A stretch of 64,000 bases of DNA from the NCBI RefSeq assembly GCF_000218685.1, contig NW_006763290.1, forward strand, positions 3,808,908-3,872,907. Direction: 5' to 3'. The stretch is from Serpula lacrymans var. lacrymans S7.9 (taxonomy: Eukaryota > Basidiomycota > Agaricomycetes > Boletales > Serpulaceae). The notes beneath the pieces are model-generated. The model was not told where the DNA came from. It saw only the letters and a list, made by a program, of their open reading frames with translations, and did no database searches. The stretch's first letter is position 1. Every line of letters starts with the position of its first letter. The translations under genes were made by a program, and so were the position numbers. This document shows, piece after piece, positions 54,595 to 64,000 of the stretch.

Positions 54595-54936
54595 TAATAA
54601 AACTAAGTGAAACTCAGCCGCTGCCCAAGAGGTTATAGAAACGATTGTATTATTTACCTAAGTGAAACTACAATAGATGTTGGTTTAAGGTGATCTCTAA
54701 TAAATGCAATGTAACATACCTCAGCCGCTGCCCGAGAGGCTATAGAAACAACTGAGGTATTCCTATACTAAATCCCCTACTACTTATAGTCGGAGGTGCT
54801 ACTTGCTACAGTATAATGACTCCTAGGAGTACAATTGTGCTCCTAGGAGAACAATGGTTACTCCATGGAGTGGTGGCTATGCTCCATGGAGAACAATGGC
54901 TGCTTTGGCAGAGACTGGGCTTATCCGGTTTTGTCA
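54595..54936 (-). repeat. 3' LTR of Copia, with an internal duplication
   Basis: The LTR start (TAATAAAACTAAGTGAAACTC) appears at 54595. After 54648 about 70 bp of extra sequence intervenes, and CTCAGCCGCTGCC restarts at 54720. It ends at GGTTTTGTCA. The terminal dinucleotides read TA...CA rather than TG...CA. Palindromes ACTCCTAGGAGT (54819-54830) and ACTCCATGGAGT (54860-54871), plus partial repeats of each, are dense near the outer end. Confidence 0.8.
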
Positions 54937-55009
54937 CTCCCACTCGAGTGCAACCGTAGTCCCATAGTTTTAGAGTGATTACTGGCTCTCCCTTCGATAC
55001 TAAGTCATC

Positions 55010-56541
55010 TCAGATAAAATGATATTTCCATTGAATGTGTTTTGTGCGAGCACGGAACTGTGGATCTCGTGTAAGAATGATAGCTGCTTGATTGTCACAG
55101 TGCAATGTTGTAGGTCCATTTTGAGCATGTCCAATTTCTTCAAAAAATGTCTGAAGCCATGCAAGGTGTTGTCCAGCATTGCTCAATCCAATGTACTCTG
55201 ACTCCGTGGAGGATAAAGCTACCATGCTTTGTCTTTTGCTTGTCCAGGAGATTGCTCCTCAGATGGTGATAAAGACAAACCCTGATGTTGATCGAGATGT
55301 GTCTGGGTCTCCAGACCAATCTGCATCTGAATATCCATAGAAATCCATGTCCATGGAGACATCTGTGCCATCATATTGTAGTTCCATGTCCCTGGTTGCT
55401 TTCAGATATCAGAGGACACATTTTGCAGCTTCCCAGTGATGGCTCCTTGGAGCTGAGCTATGCCTGCTTAGTATTCCAACAACGTAGGCAATGTCTGGGC
55501 GGGTTCCGAGCATGGCATACATGAGGGAGCCTACAATTGAGAGGTATGACACTTGGCGCCCTTCAATATGCATCTCATGTTGCACAATATCTTCCCCTGG
55601 AGCATTTGCAAGGAGTTTTGGGCCATTGGTGTCCATACTGGTTTGCAGTTCTTCATTCCAGTACGCTCCAGGACTGTGTCAATGTATTGGCGTTGTAATA
55701 GGGATATTGTTTTGTTTGAACGATCACGTTGGATTTCTATTCTGAGGATGTATTTTGCTTCTCCAAGGTCCCGCATTTTGAATATGGATTCGAGTTTGGC
55801 TTTTGTGGTATCCATGAATTTTCGGGATGAAGCTCCTAGAAGGAGGTCATCTATATAGACAACAACAAAGCATATTTGTTTGTTGTCCCGGAATACATAG
55901 AGACATGTTTCTGCATTTAGTCTTGTGAAATTGAGCTCCTGGAGCTTGCGAGCAAGAGTTTTGTTCTATGTACGATCAGCTTGTTTTAACCCGTAGATGG
56001 ATTTTTTCAATCTCCAGCAGTATCCAGGTTGGATAGGAATACCCCCTGAAGGAAGCATGTACAGTTCTTCTTCAAGTTCTTCATTGAGATAAGCTGTGGA
56101 TACGTCCATTTGATCAAGTTCTAGGTCGTACTTTGCTGCCAGGGCTAGAATAATACGGATTGACTCTAAGTTTGCAACCAGAGCAAAAACCTCCTGGTAA
56201 TCAATCCCCTCCCTTTGAGTAAAACCTCATGCAACAATCCAGAGTTTGTATCTCTCAATGTTTCCGTTTTGATCAAACTTGATCCGGAACACAGGTTTTG
56301 ATGTGATGGGTTTTACTCCCTTTGGAAGTGGAACAGTGTCATATACTGCATTAGTATTGAGACTTAGGAGTTCCTCCTCCAAGGCAGACTTCCATAATTC
56401 TCCATCCGGACGTGATAAGGCTTCCTTTAGTGTCCTTGGAAGGTCTGTGTTAGATGGACCGGTACTTGCTATTCCAGCAAAGAATGTCTCCTCTGTATCA
56501 GATGTTTCTTCATAAACCTCAGGAGTGTTAGGTTTCTCCAT
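55010..56541 (-). pseudogene. Copia reverse transcriptase and RNase H
   Basis: After a frameshift near 56541 the RT starts with LSRPDGELWKSALEEELLSL and TNAVYDTVPLPKG. Then come DYQEVFALVANLESIR, DVSTAYLNEELEEELYM, YGLKQADRT with a TAG, and the catalytic YIDDLLLG (about 55850). The LGEAKYILRIEIQRD block, GSLMYAMLGTRPDIAYVVG and RNase H (SKRQSMVALSSTESEYIG, DNQAAI, RARTKHIQWKYHFI) follow to the TGA-type stop at about 55012. Stops at several CAG/CGA/TGG positions show it is inactive. Confidence 0.88.
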
Positions 56542-58606
56542 GGAGTTGTCATGCTGCTCTTTTCAAGACTGTTCCTCATCTAGAGTCCTTTCGGTTTTTG
56601 TCTGCAGGACGGGTCTGGTGACTGCTTCTGCGTACTCCTAGGACTTCAGCAGGCATGACTGCTCTTTTAGGAACTTGTGCAGATACTCCAGGGAGTAGAC
56701 ACATTTGTGTATTTGTTGCCCCACTCACTCCTGAAGGTGTTGAATCACTCCTCGGCGGTGTTGGATGACTCCTTGGAGATGTTGGATGACTCCTTGGAGG
56801 TGTTGTATGCCTTCCAGAAGCTGATCCAATGGACAGGCTGTCTAGCTGTATTCGGACTTTTTCCACATCAGCTGGCTGTATGTTGAGGGGCTGTCCTCCC
56901 ACTGACTGTAACTCTACTTTGGCTTTCCGTTCTGAAGATGGCTAGTGTTCAGGTCTTGGTTGTAGAGACTATTGTGGAGGGTGTCTTAGCTGATCAGGTG
57001 CTCCCACTGTTCTCGGAACGTCTCCACGGAGGTATTGCCCCACTGCTCTTGGAACATCTTCATGCTGATATGGTTTCATTGCTTGTGGAACATCTCCTTG
57101 GAGATGTGGTTCCATTTGCAATTCATTTTGATCTCGGATCCGAGGGTCAGGATCATCCTCCTCCAATGTTTTTTGGTCTGGATAGTGAGCATTCTCTGGA
57201 ATGAGTCCCTCCCACTGATCTGTGCTAGTGTCTGTGTTCCAGGGAGCAGTGTTATCCTTTTGTACCTTTCCGGATTTATTGAATATGACATGCCGACTGG
57301 AAAACACAGTCTGTTTTTCAGTGTCTAGGAGTTTGTAGGCTTGCTTTCCATGTGTGTAGCCAATCATTATGGCTTTGCGCCCCTTGGAGTAAAACTTCCC
57401 TTGCCTTTTGTCTTTTGGAATCAAGGTATATGCTTGGCATCCGAAAGGGCAAAACAAAGTTGGATCAACTCTCCTTTTAAACAGTATTTCATATGGGGTC
57501 TTTCCATGGAGTCCTGATACTGGACTGCGTGCTGTGATATATGCAGCTGTTTGCATGGCATCTACCCAAAATGACTTTGGGAGCTTGGAATCATGGAGCA
57601 TAGTGGTTGCTAATGTAGCCAATGTCTGATTCATGCATTCTGCAATGCCATTTTGTTCCGGAGTATCTGCAGCTGTAGTTTCTTGGATGACACCATCTCC
57701 TCGGAGTTGATTTTTGAATGCATTGCCAGTATATTCTCCTCCCCCATCGCTCCAGAGGAATTCTGTGTATATTGGAGTGAAGTTCTCTTCTCCCAAATGA
57801 GTCCAGAAGAATGTTTGGACATCTTCTTTCTATTGCTTGTATCATTCCAGTGCTTCACTTTTATGTTTTAGGAAATATATCCATGGAGATTTGGAGAAAT
57901 CATCTACAATGATAATCCAGTACCGAAAACCCTCCCTGGAAGTTGGTTTGATTGGTCCTCCAACATCTGAGTGCACAATTTGTATGGGGTGCTTGGCTCG
58001 GTTTCCTCCAGTGGACTTGAAAGGTAATTTCTTTATCTTTCCTAAAGCACAAGGTTCACAAAACTCCGGGGTTCCGGTAAGGGTGTCTATGTCCTGGAGC
58101 TGTTTTTTTGTAACCATTCGTTGCAAGCGGTCTATTCCGATGTGTCCCATTCTCCTGTGCAATAAATTTACATCTACTGCTGCAAAAGCTGACTCCGGGT
58201 TGATTTCGGGTTTTGCTTGGATGTGATAAAGTCCTCGCTTTTGTAAGGCAGTGAGGATAAGTTCCTCCTTTTTCCGAACTTCACAAGTGTTTGACCCTGC
58301 TGGAAAAAGTGTTGATAACCCCGTTTTGGACAATTTGTGGACAGAGACAAGTGCTAAAGTGAAGTTTGGCACAAGTAAGACATTTGACAGTGCAATATTG
58401 TAGTCCTTTTTGCCAACAGTTGCTTGTAGGATTACTGTTCCAATTCTGATAGCATTTACAGAGCATTCATCCTCAAAACTGATTGTCCTCGGAGAATGCA
58501 GAACATGGTATGTTCCTGGCTCAAACCAGGAGCAGTGAGGGACCATGTGGGATGTTGCTCTGGAGTCAATAATAATTGTTATTTTGGTCTTATCGGGTTC
58601 CGACAC
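56542..58606 (-). pseudogene. Copia protease and integrase with repeat-rich C-terminal extension
   Basis: The protease site reads DSRATSHM where Copia has DSGAS/DSGAT; the Gly to Arg change should inactivate it. The GAG-pre-integrase HHCC finger follows (LLHRRMGHIG...CEPCALGK). The integrase core has HSDVGGP (Asp), LWSDGGGEYTG (Asp), and QNGIAECMNQT (Glu). After the core, Copia-type FGCQAY and GYTHGKQAYKLLD appear. The linker to RT contains 14-15-residue repeats built on RGDVP (about 57100-57000) and a 24-bp DNA repeat giving PPRSHPTSPRSHPTPPRS (about 56737-56815). In-frame stops at about 57842 and 57829 (TGG and CAG origin) and 56969. Confidence 0.87.
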
Positions 58607-58699
58607 AAGGTAAGCTTGAATGCGTTTAGCAAGTGGCTTGGAAATATGTACATGTTCTAATGCAATATGACTCTGTTCATCCTTGGAGTCAGATCCAGA

Positions 58700-59494
58700 T
58701 TATTGCTCCGCTGTATTTGCCTTTTTCTTCTCTTTTCTTTTATCCTTGTGTCTTTCTTTTCCCTTTTTCCTTTGACCTTTTTCAGCTGACTGAAGTGTTC
58801 GACACTCCGAGGTGTTGTGTGATTTGGCTTTGTGGAAGTTACACCATTTCTCCTCGGATTTGAGTGCTGATTCGGAACCTCCAGGGGCCTTCCCTGACTG
58901 TCGTGCAACTTCTGCAGTAATCCGGATCTCAACCACATCAAAGGTAAGTTTATTTTCTTCAATCGTGTTGATTACTGATAACTGAAATATTTGCCATTCA
59001 GGAGTGCATGGGAGAGATTGGAGAAGAGCGAAAGCCATGAGTTTGGTATCAACTCCTAGTTTCATTCCGGAGAGGTGTGAATCAATTGTCCGGATTTTTA
59101 TAATATGGTCCTGGATAGGTGATGTCCCATCCCAGGACGATTTTGTGAGTTGCTGGAATGAATAGAAGGCCGAGGCAATGTTGGACATTTGATGGAGTGA
59201 GACAAGTTTATCAAATAACTCCTTGGAGCTGATGAGGTCTCCAGTCATCATTAGGAGGGCATCAGAGATGTGGTCCTGGATGATTCCATGTGCCTTCTTA
59301 TCCTTAAGTATCCAGGTGATCTCAGGATCCTCTGAGGAGGTAGGTTTTCCTGGTGAGGGCTTAAGCTCCTCTCCAGTAACAACCCAGAGAACCTTTTCCT
59401 GACGTAGCTTTGAGATGATCCAGAGGTTCCATATCTGAAAATTGTTGGGTCCACTGAGAACTGGACATGCGGATGTATCACGTGCTGTGGTCAT
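58700..59494 (-). pseudogene. Copia Gag
   Basis: A 264-codon open frame from the ATG at 59494, 50 bases past the primer-binding site. It has the Copia gag layout: LSGPNNFQIWNLWI near the N-terminus, LFDKLVSLHQMSNIASAFYSFQQL, then MKLGVDTKLMAFALLQSLP. The zinc knuckle is WCNFHKAKSHNTSEC, with the CX2HX4HX4C spacing seen in many fungal Copia elements, and a Lys-rich tail follows. It ends at TAA (CAA to TAA), after which the frame stays open toward protease, so gag and pol were one polyprotein. Confidence 0.88.
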
Positions 59495-59543
59495 GGTTTC
59501 GAGGTTGCCGTTTCAAATAAGAATTATTTCCTGCGTAGCTTTT

Positions 59544-59563
59544 GCGCACCAGGGCTCATAACC
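59544..59563 (-). promoter_or_regulatory. Copia primer-binding site matching the initiator tRNA anticodon half
   Basis: The plus strand reads GCGCACCAGGGCTCATAACC directly beside the 5' LTR start at 59564. GGGCTCATAACC is the anticodon-arm sequence of eukaryotic initiator tRNA-Met (anticodon CAU). The element therefore appears to be primed by a tRNA half-molecule, as known for Drosophila copia and several fungal Copia elements. Confidence 0.75.
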
Positions 59564-59798
59564 TAATAAAACTAAGTGAAACTCATCCGCTGCCCGAGAG
59601 GCTATAAAAATGACTGAGGTATTCCTATACTAAACCCCCTACTACTTATAGTCGGAGGTGCTACTTGCTACAGTATAATGACTCCTAGGAGTACAATTGT
59701 GCTCCTAGGAGAACAATGGTTACTCCATGGAGTGGTGGCTATGCTCCATGGAGAACAATGGCTGCTTTGGCAGAGACCGGGTTTATCCGGTTTTGTCA
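59564..59798 (-). repeat. 5' LTR of Copia
   Basis: 235 bp, TAATAAAACTAAG...GGTTTTGTCA on the plus strand, with the same CTCCTAGGAG and CTCCATGGAG palindromes as the 3' LTR. It abuts a family B LTR fragment at 59799. Confidence 0.88.
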
Positions 59799-60086
59799 CA
59801 TCTTTTGTAATGGTATATATACTAAAATACATATGGTACTGTATAGTTAATATAGATAAAGGTAATCATTCCATAGTATTCCATTGTATTCTATACAATG
59901 TCACTACTGAGTAAGTACAGTGTCTGATGTTATAGCATGTAACCAGTTACATGTTGAGTCTAAACACCAGTCAGGTAATGTATCACATAATCAGTCATGT
60001 GACTTCCAAAAGCAAAAGTCCAAAAATAAAAGAATATAAAATGGAATGTAAAAGTGAAAATGGGTGCCAAAAATACTGCCGTAACA
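59799..60086 (-). repeat. Diverged family B LTR fragment
   Basis: GTATATATACTAAAATACAT, GCATGTAACCAGTTACATG, CACATAATCAGTCATGTGAC and a GTAACA end at 60081-60086 match the LTR at 16952 from its TATA box to its U3 end. The R/U5 part is missing where the Copia LTR begins. The palindromes are degraded. Confidence 0.7.
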
Positions 60087-60156
60087 CTTTATAGCCATTG
60101 ACATAATTAGCATTGAGATTCAAATCATTTAGTCCATCTTTCTGTATCAAAGCCAG

Positions 60157-60549
60157 TCAAGCTTGAAAAGTGGTTGTTGTCTTTTTATCCCTTTCCAATA
60201 GAAAAATTGTTTGCCCCCAAAAGTACTTGATAATCCCAAGCAAAATAGTATGCAAAATCTCGGTTGGGGTATCAGTTTTGATGTTAACTGCTGATATGAC
60301 AATCAAAGGGTGATAAGTGTTTCTTTCACAGAACACCTTCTTCATCATACTTGCAGTCATAAGCTGGTACTCCACTTGATGCACCATCCCTGATTGACCA
60401 AAATGATTAGTTGATGATATCAGCAGAAAATAGGATATAATAAACTCAATCAAATTTTTCTTTGCTTTCATGAGCTCCATAGAGCTGGAATGCAGAGAAA
60501 CATTGAACTTTTTTTGGAGCATTTTATGGGCTATACTAGCATTTGACAA
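60157..60549 (-). pseudogene. Fragment of an unnamed multicopy fungal protein (DTPTEILHT motif)
   Basis: A 130-codon frame containing FNVSLHSSSMELMKAKKN, YHPLIVISAVNIKTDTPTEILHTILLG and IIKYFWGQTIFLL. The DTPxEILHxxLLGxxKYxW block is one I recall from repeated Agaricomycete proteins, probably transposon-associated. Neither a gene start nor an end is visible. Function unknown. Confidence 0.4.
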
Positions 60550-60935
60550 ATAAATAATATGGTGTTTGCTCCAAGCTTTTGAAATGTGGCCGGATACATT
60601 ATCTATGAATACTATTCAAGATACACTGCAAATCATCTTGCCAGGGACTTCTGTACAAAATTGGTTGGTCATTCTGGATAACCACATGCTTGAACAATCT
60701 ATATTAAAAATTAATCTATATTTATAAGACTGTGTCTCTTAAATGATAACTGACTAACTTGAAAATTGAATCACCTCTCTCCTACAGATATCCTTGTATA
60801 AACTCTCAAAATGAGAGATGAAGATGGTTACCCTTGTCTCCCTGATGGCAAATCCCAACTAGTAAAAAAAATGTTATTTCATTGATAATATACTACACAA
60901 AAATAACATTTAACTTACAGTTGTCTTGGTTATAT

Positions 60936-61350
60936 TGTTACGATACACAATTTTTGGACCTTTAATTTTCATACTCCTCTTTAACTTTATACTGTAGTTT
61001 TCACACCCTGTGCCATGTGGGACTTTCCTTTTTGTTCAAACTCCTCTTTCTCGCGCTGCGCTGCCTTTATTTTTATTTTAGCTACAAGTCTCTCACGCAG
61101 TGGAGCTGGTCACACGGGCTGCACCCTCTGACATCATCAGCCACTGCTTTATCAAACTGTATAGTACATGTACAAACAACCTGTAGTAGTATATATACCT
61201 CAATAGATCCAGGAGACTCCTCAGCAAGTCCTCCTGTTGTATCCTCACAACTAACTTGTTGAAGCCTAAAGGGTAACCACTCCCTCATCATTATCTCTAT
61301 AGCTTGTCTGAGTTGTTGTGCGCCAGAGTAACAAACTCTTGGTTGTTACA
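60936..61350 (+). repeat. Solo LTR, family A
   Basis: 415 bp, TGTTACGATA...GTTGTTACA, with a perfect 5-bp duplication TATAT at 60931-60935 and 61351-61355. It keeps the TATA box and CAGCAAGTCCTCC (one transition in the primer word). Confidence 0.93.
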
Positions 61351-63888
61351 TATATTGTAACCTTAAGTATAGAGCTCTTTTGGGGGGCTGCTATCCAAAG
61401 GGGTGTATTATGTAAAACTATTCAGGACTAAAGTATAAACCAGAAGCACACTGTAGAAGTCCATGTATATAAAATAACTTGCCTCGTGTATATTCTGTGA
61501 GGCCTAGTCTGGAGCCACATCAAGGAGTGTTTTACGCCCATGAAAGCCTTGATTCATCCCACCACCACCATCTTCAGGATGATTTTGCATATTGAAACAA
61601 GTGATGGGATTTGAGAAATCCTATATAGATGAGATGTACTAAAATATTTGTATTTTTATGCAAGTACTCACTTTTCGTAAGGACTATTTACTTTTTCTTT
61701 ACTTCTTCACTCTATGTTTTGGTTCTCGAACACTTTCCCTGTTACACCTTTGGCCTTAGGGCTAGAAGTATCATTTGCTATCCTTCTTCTTCTTGCCCTG
61801 TTGGGCTTTTTTAATCATTATTACCACTTCCTATTGCAGATCAGAGAATGGACAGTATTTCCTGCCATCCAGCACAATGAGTAAAGGCTAACAGCTAAGA
61901 TCTCGCTAACTAGCTCCAAGCCCCATCAGTGCCTGGAAATATTAATAGAGGCCTTAATCAGGGATTGTACCTCATCATGAGGATACAGTTCCTGAACACA
62001 CCTGACAAACCTATTTTAGCACATTCTCTCACCAGCTTATTAATCCTCAAAGTTGTATAATAGTTATACCTTTTCTTATTGGTTAATTAGATCCTCAAAC
62101 CACCAATGTATGATTCATTAGCTTTTTATTATTTGAATTATCCATTTTACTCCTCAGTAAAAACCTTTGAGTTCACTCTTTGTCCTTGACTTGCTATAAT
62201 CCTAGCATCTATCAACTTCAAAACTCATTGTACCCCTTACTTTCTGCAAGTGCAGTTGAAGATAGGTTTTGTTTTTGTTATAGTTTGATGTTACCTCACA
62301 CTTTTCTAATGGTGCTTGTAACATTGTAAATGTAGAATACCCAGATAACTTTACCACCTTCTTTGTGATTACCAGTGACCTCAGAAATTTCCTTTTGGCA
62401 TTTCTTTAGAGCTACAAGAGATAAAACTTTGTTTGTCCTTATTTCAATTGCCCACTTCAAAGCTGCCAACTTCTGTGATTCAGACAATCACTATCTAGGA
62501 GAGCTGAATACTAAATCTGTTACATTTGCAATCATGTCAGAGGTGGTAAATTGATTAATAAAAATGACAATACCTACATAGATGGCCAAGGATAAGTTGG
62601 AGATTTGGATAAAGCTTTATGCTGTACTTGACAAGTTGTAGGAATAGGGAAATAGTCAGCTAAATTAAGGATAAACTATATAATGTGAGTCATTTGAAAA
62701 AAGGGTATCCATCTGATTTATCCTTGTTGATATACTATCCCCCTACATTAAAGTTGTTGAGCTTTTTATTGGTTAAACACGTCCATATTGGTCCCTCTAC
62801 TTCCCAATGTTTCATTATCATGCTCATATGGTGAGAGGTTGACCAAAGGAACAGGTATGTCACCAATCATCCAACGCACCCATTGGAGTATTGTTAGATG
62901 ACTGAACTGATACAAGTCTGTGTTCATCTATTTCTGAATTAATGCCAGATGGTCCTGTAGCTTAGAATTGACCAAAAGCTTAGTGTTCATCCTTTGACCC
63001 AAAGGTCTCTGCCTAAAGAAGTACATTGAATGAATCCGAGTTAAAACTATTGGGAGTAGGTGTTGGATTTCCATCAGACCTTTGCCTATTATGGTAACTT
63101 TTCACACTGTCCTGGTGTTTTGTGGCTGTTCATGTTGACATATATGACTCTTTTTCATCAATTTGAGACCAGAGGCATAAAGGCATACAAAACAGTGAAC
63201 ATATTTTGTGTCGTGCAAGTGCTAATAAATTGCTATAGGTCGTTTGGTTTGGGTTTAGCTGACATCCATCAATTATGAGAACTTGCTTGTAGAATAGGAC
63301 TTTTTTGACCATGCTGCTGTGACTTTGGGCGTAAAGGGTAAGAAATTGAGTTATGACACATCTTTGGATTTATGCTCTTTTATCCCTTAGACTTTGTGTA
63401 AAATTTGTTATCCCATATATTGCTGTGCCATATGGCTATAAGTGCTGCTTGTCTGGGTGAAGTGCAGGCCTCAGTACTGGATGCTGCGAAGGAAGAAGAG
63501 CATCACTCCGAAGCTGCACCACAGCACTTGCAACTCAACTCATCCCCCACCATGTCGTTGATAACCTCATTTATTTACACTAACCTGCCTTACTCTTTAA
63601 AGCACAATAATTATCCTTGTTGCTATTCTGTAAATTGGAAGGTATCCATTGTAGAAGATTTACCCCCTACTCTGGCAGCTAAGAACATTGTGAAGTTTTG
63701 TTTTGATTTCTCACACCCTTACTTATCAATGACATTCTGTAGCCAATCTCCACAGAGCCCTCACCCCATGAAATAGTTGTGATAGACACTGGGTACTCTA
63801 ACACAGTAAGTATAACCGGACTTTGTCACACCCACAATTAATGAAAAAGCTTGGAAATAGTTAACATAATTGATTATATTTTGGACCT
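61351..63888. other. No supportable gene
   Basis: AT-rich sequence with short frames on both strands. The longest, a 123-codon plus-strand frame at 63405-63776, contains VEDLPPTLAAKNIVKFCFDF, which looks coding-like but is not recognised. Confidence 0.35.
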
Positions 63889-64000
63889 ACAAGATTTTGT
63901 GAGTGATGTATTTTGGTTGACATATTTCCATGGATACTATGTTTTGTGTGGAAAAATAGAAATATGTTAACAAAAATACATTATTCTCACAAAATCTTGT
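63889..64000. repeat. Foldback inverted repeat (MITE-like) at the window end
   Basis: Arms of about 40 bp: ACAAGATTTTGTGAG...GATGTATTTTGGTTGACATATTTC from 63889, and its near-perfect reverse complement ending ACAAAATCTTGT at 64000. About 30 bp of loop lies between them. The window stops exactly at the arm end, so flanking duplications cannot be checked. Confidence 0.7.

Larger units (their letters stand above)
54595..59798 (-). mobile_element. Ty1/Copia element, nearly full length, decayed
   Basis: Left and right LTRs share a 217-bp block (54720-54936 and 59582-59798, about 7 differences by eye). A 20-nt primer-binding site adjoins the 5' LTR and a purine tract GAGTGGGAG adjoins the 3' LTR. 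On the minus strand gag, protease, integrase, RT and RNase H come in Copia order, mostly in one frame with several C-to-T stops and one frameshift. The C-terminus of RNase H beyond KYHFI is replaced by unrelated codons, indicating a 3' internal deletion. No target duplication was found. Confidence 0.9.

Overview
The window looks like TE-dense chromosomal DNA of a filamentous basidiomycete, most likely an Agaricomycete. The reasons are short (about 37-60 nt) GT-AG introns, a fungal-type WBP11 splicing-factor gene, Plavaka transposases, DUF6589-type and other multicopy Agaricomycete protein remnants, a MULE with basidiomycete-style motifs, chromovirus (Ty3/Gypsy) and Copia elements, and heavy nonsense decay. 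I do not assign a species. No rRNA, functional tRNA gene, CRISPR array or prokaryotic feature was seen.

Layout. 483-14.8 kb: a minus-strand multicopy fungal gene is split by a 12.7-kb Gypsy chromovirus (544-13202, TSD CCATT). That element is itself split by a second Gypsy chromovirus (3580-9836, TSD TCTGC) inserted in its RNase H codons. 15.0-23.5 kb: two convergent, decayed Plavaka transposase genes, each interrupted by a solo LTR with a perfect 5-bp TSD (GGGTG; CATAC). 23.8-29.1 kb: the only relatively TE-poor island, holding a decayed unknown gene, an unknown ORF, and an apparently intact 7-exon WBP11 homologue on the minus strand. 29.2-32.7 kb: a MULE with long terminal inverted repeats whose left end lies about 80 bp from the WBP11 start codon. 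33-40.5 kb: fragments of several transposase-associated genes. 40.5-42.3 kb: a cluster of AGCTATA-rich repeats, two with tRNA-like heads, which I interpret as a SINE family, around a Helitron helicase remnant. 42.3-45.7 kb: a 5'-truncated plus-strand relative of the inner Gypsy that lacks its chromodomain. 47-50 kb: a solo LTR, an unknown fragment and a 5-copy, roughly 70-bp tandem repeat. 50.3-52.3 kb: a Copia fragment fused to a Gypsy fragment. 53.6-54.6 kb: Plavaka, LTR and SINE fragments. 54.6-59.8 kb: a nearly full Copia element with LTRs and an initiator-tRNA-type primer site. 59.8-64 kb: LTR pieces, unknown sequence and a foldback repeat at the window end.

How it fits together. Nearly all coding capacity is retrotransposon (gag-PR-RT-RH-IN-chromodomain) or DNA-transposon machinery, now mostly dead. 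The recurrent lesions are CGA to TGA, CAA/CAG to TAA/TAG and TGG to TAG/TGA, and LTR pairs differ almost only by transitions. This points to cytosine methylation/deamination or a RIP-like process. LTR divergence (about 5 percent outer, about 2 percent inner, counted by eye) agrees with the nesting order. The most interesting signals are a zinc-knuckle ORF downstream of pol in the outer Gypsy, a Tf1/sushi-like self-priming signature in the inner Gypsy family, U3 swapping between LTR families, and the tRNA-headed SINE family.
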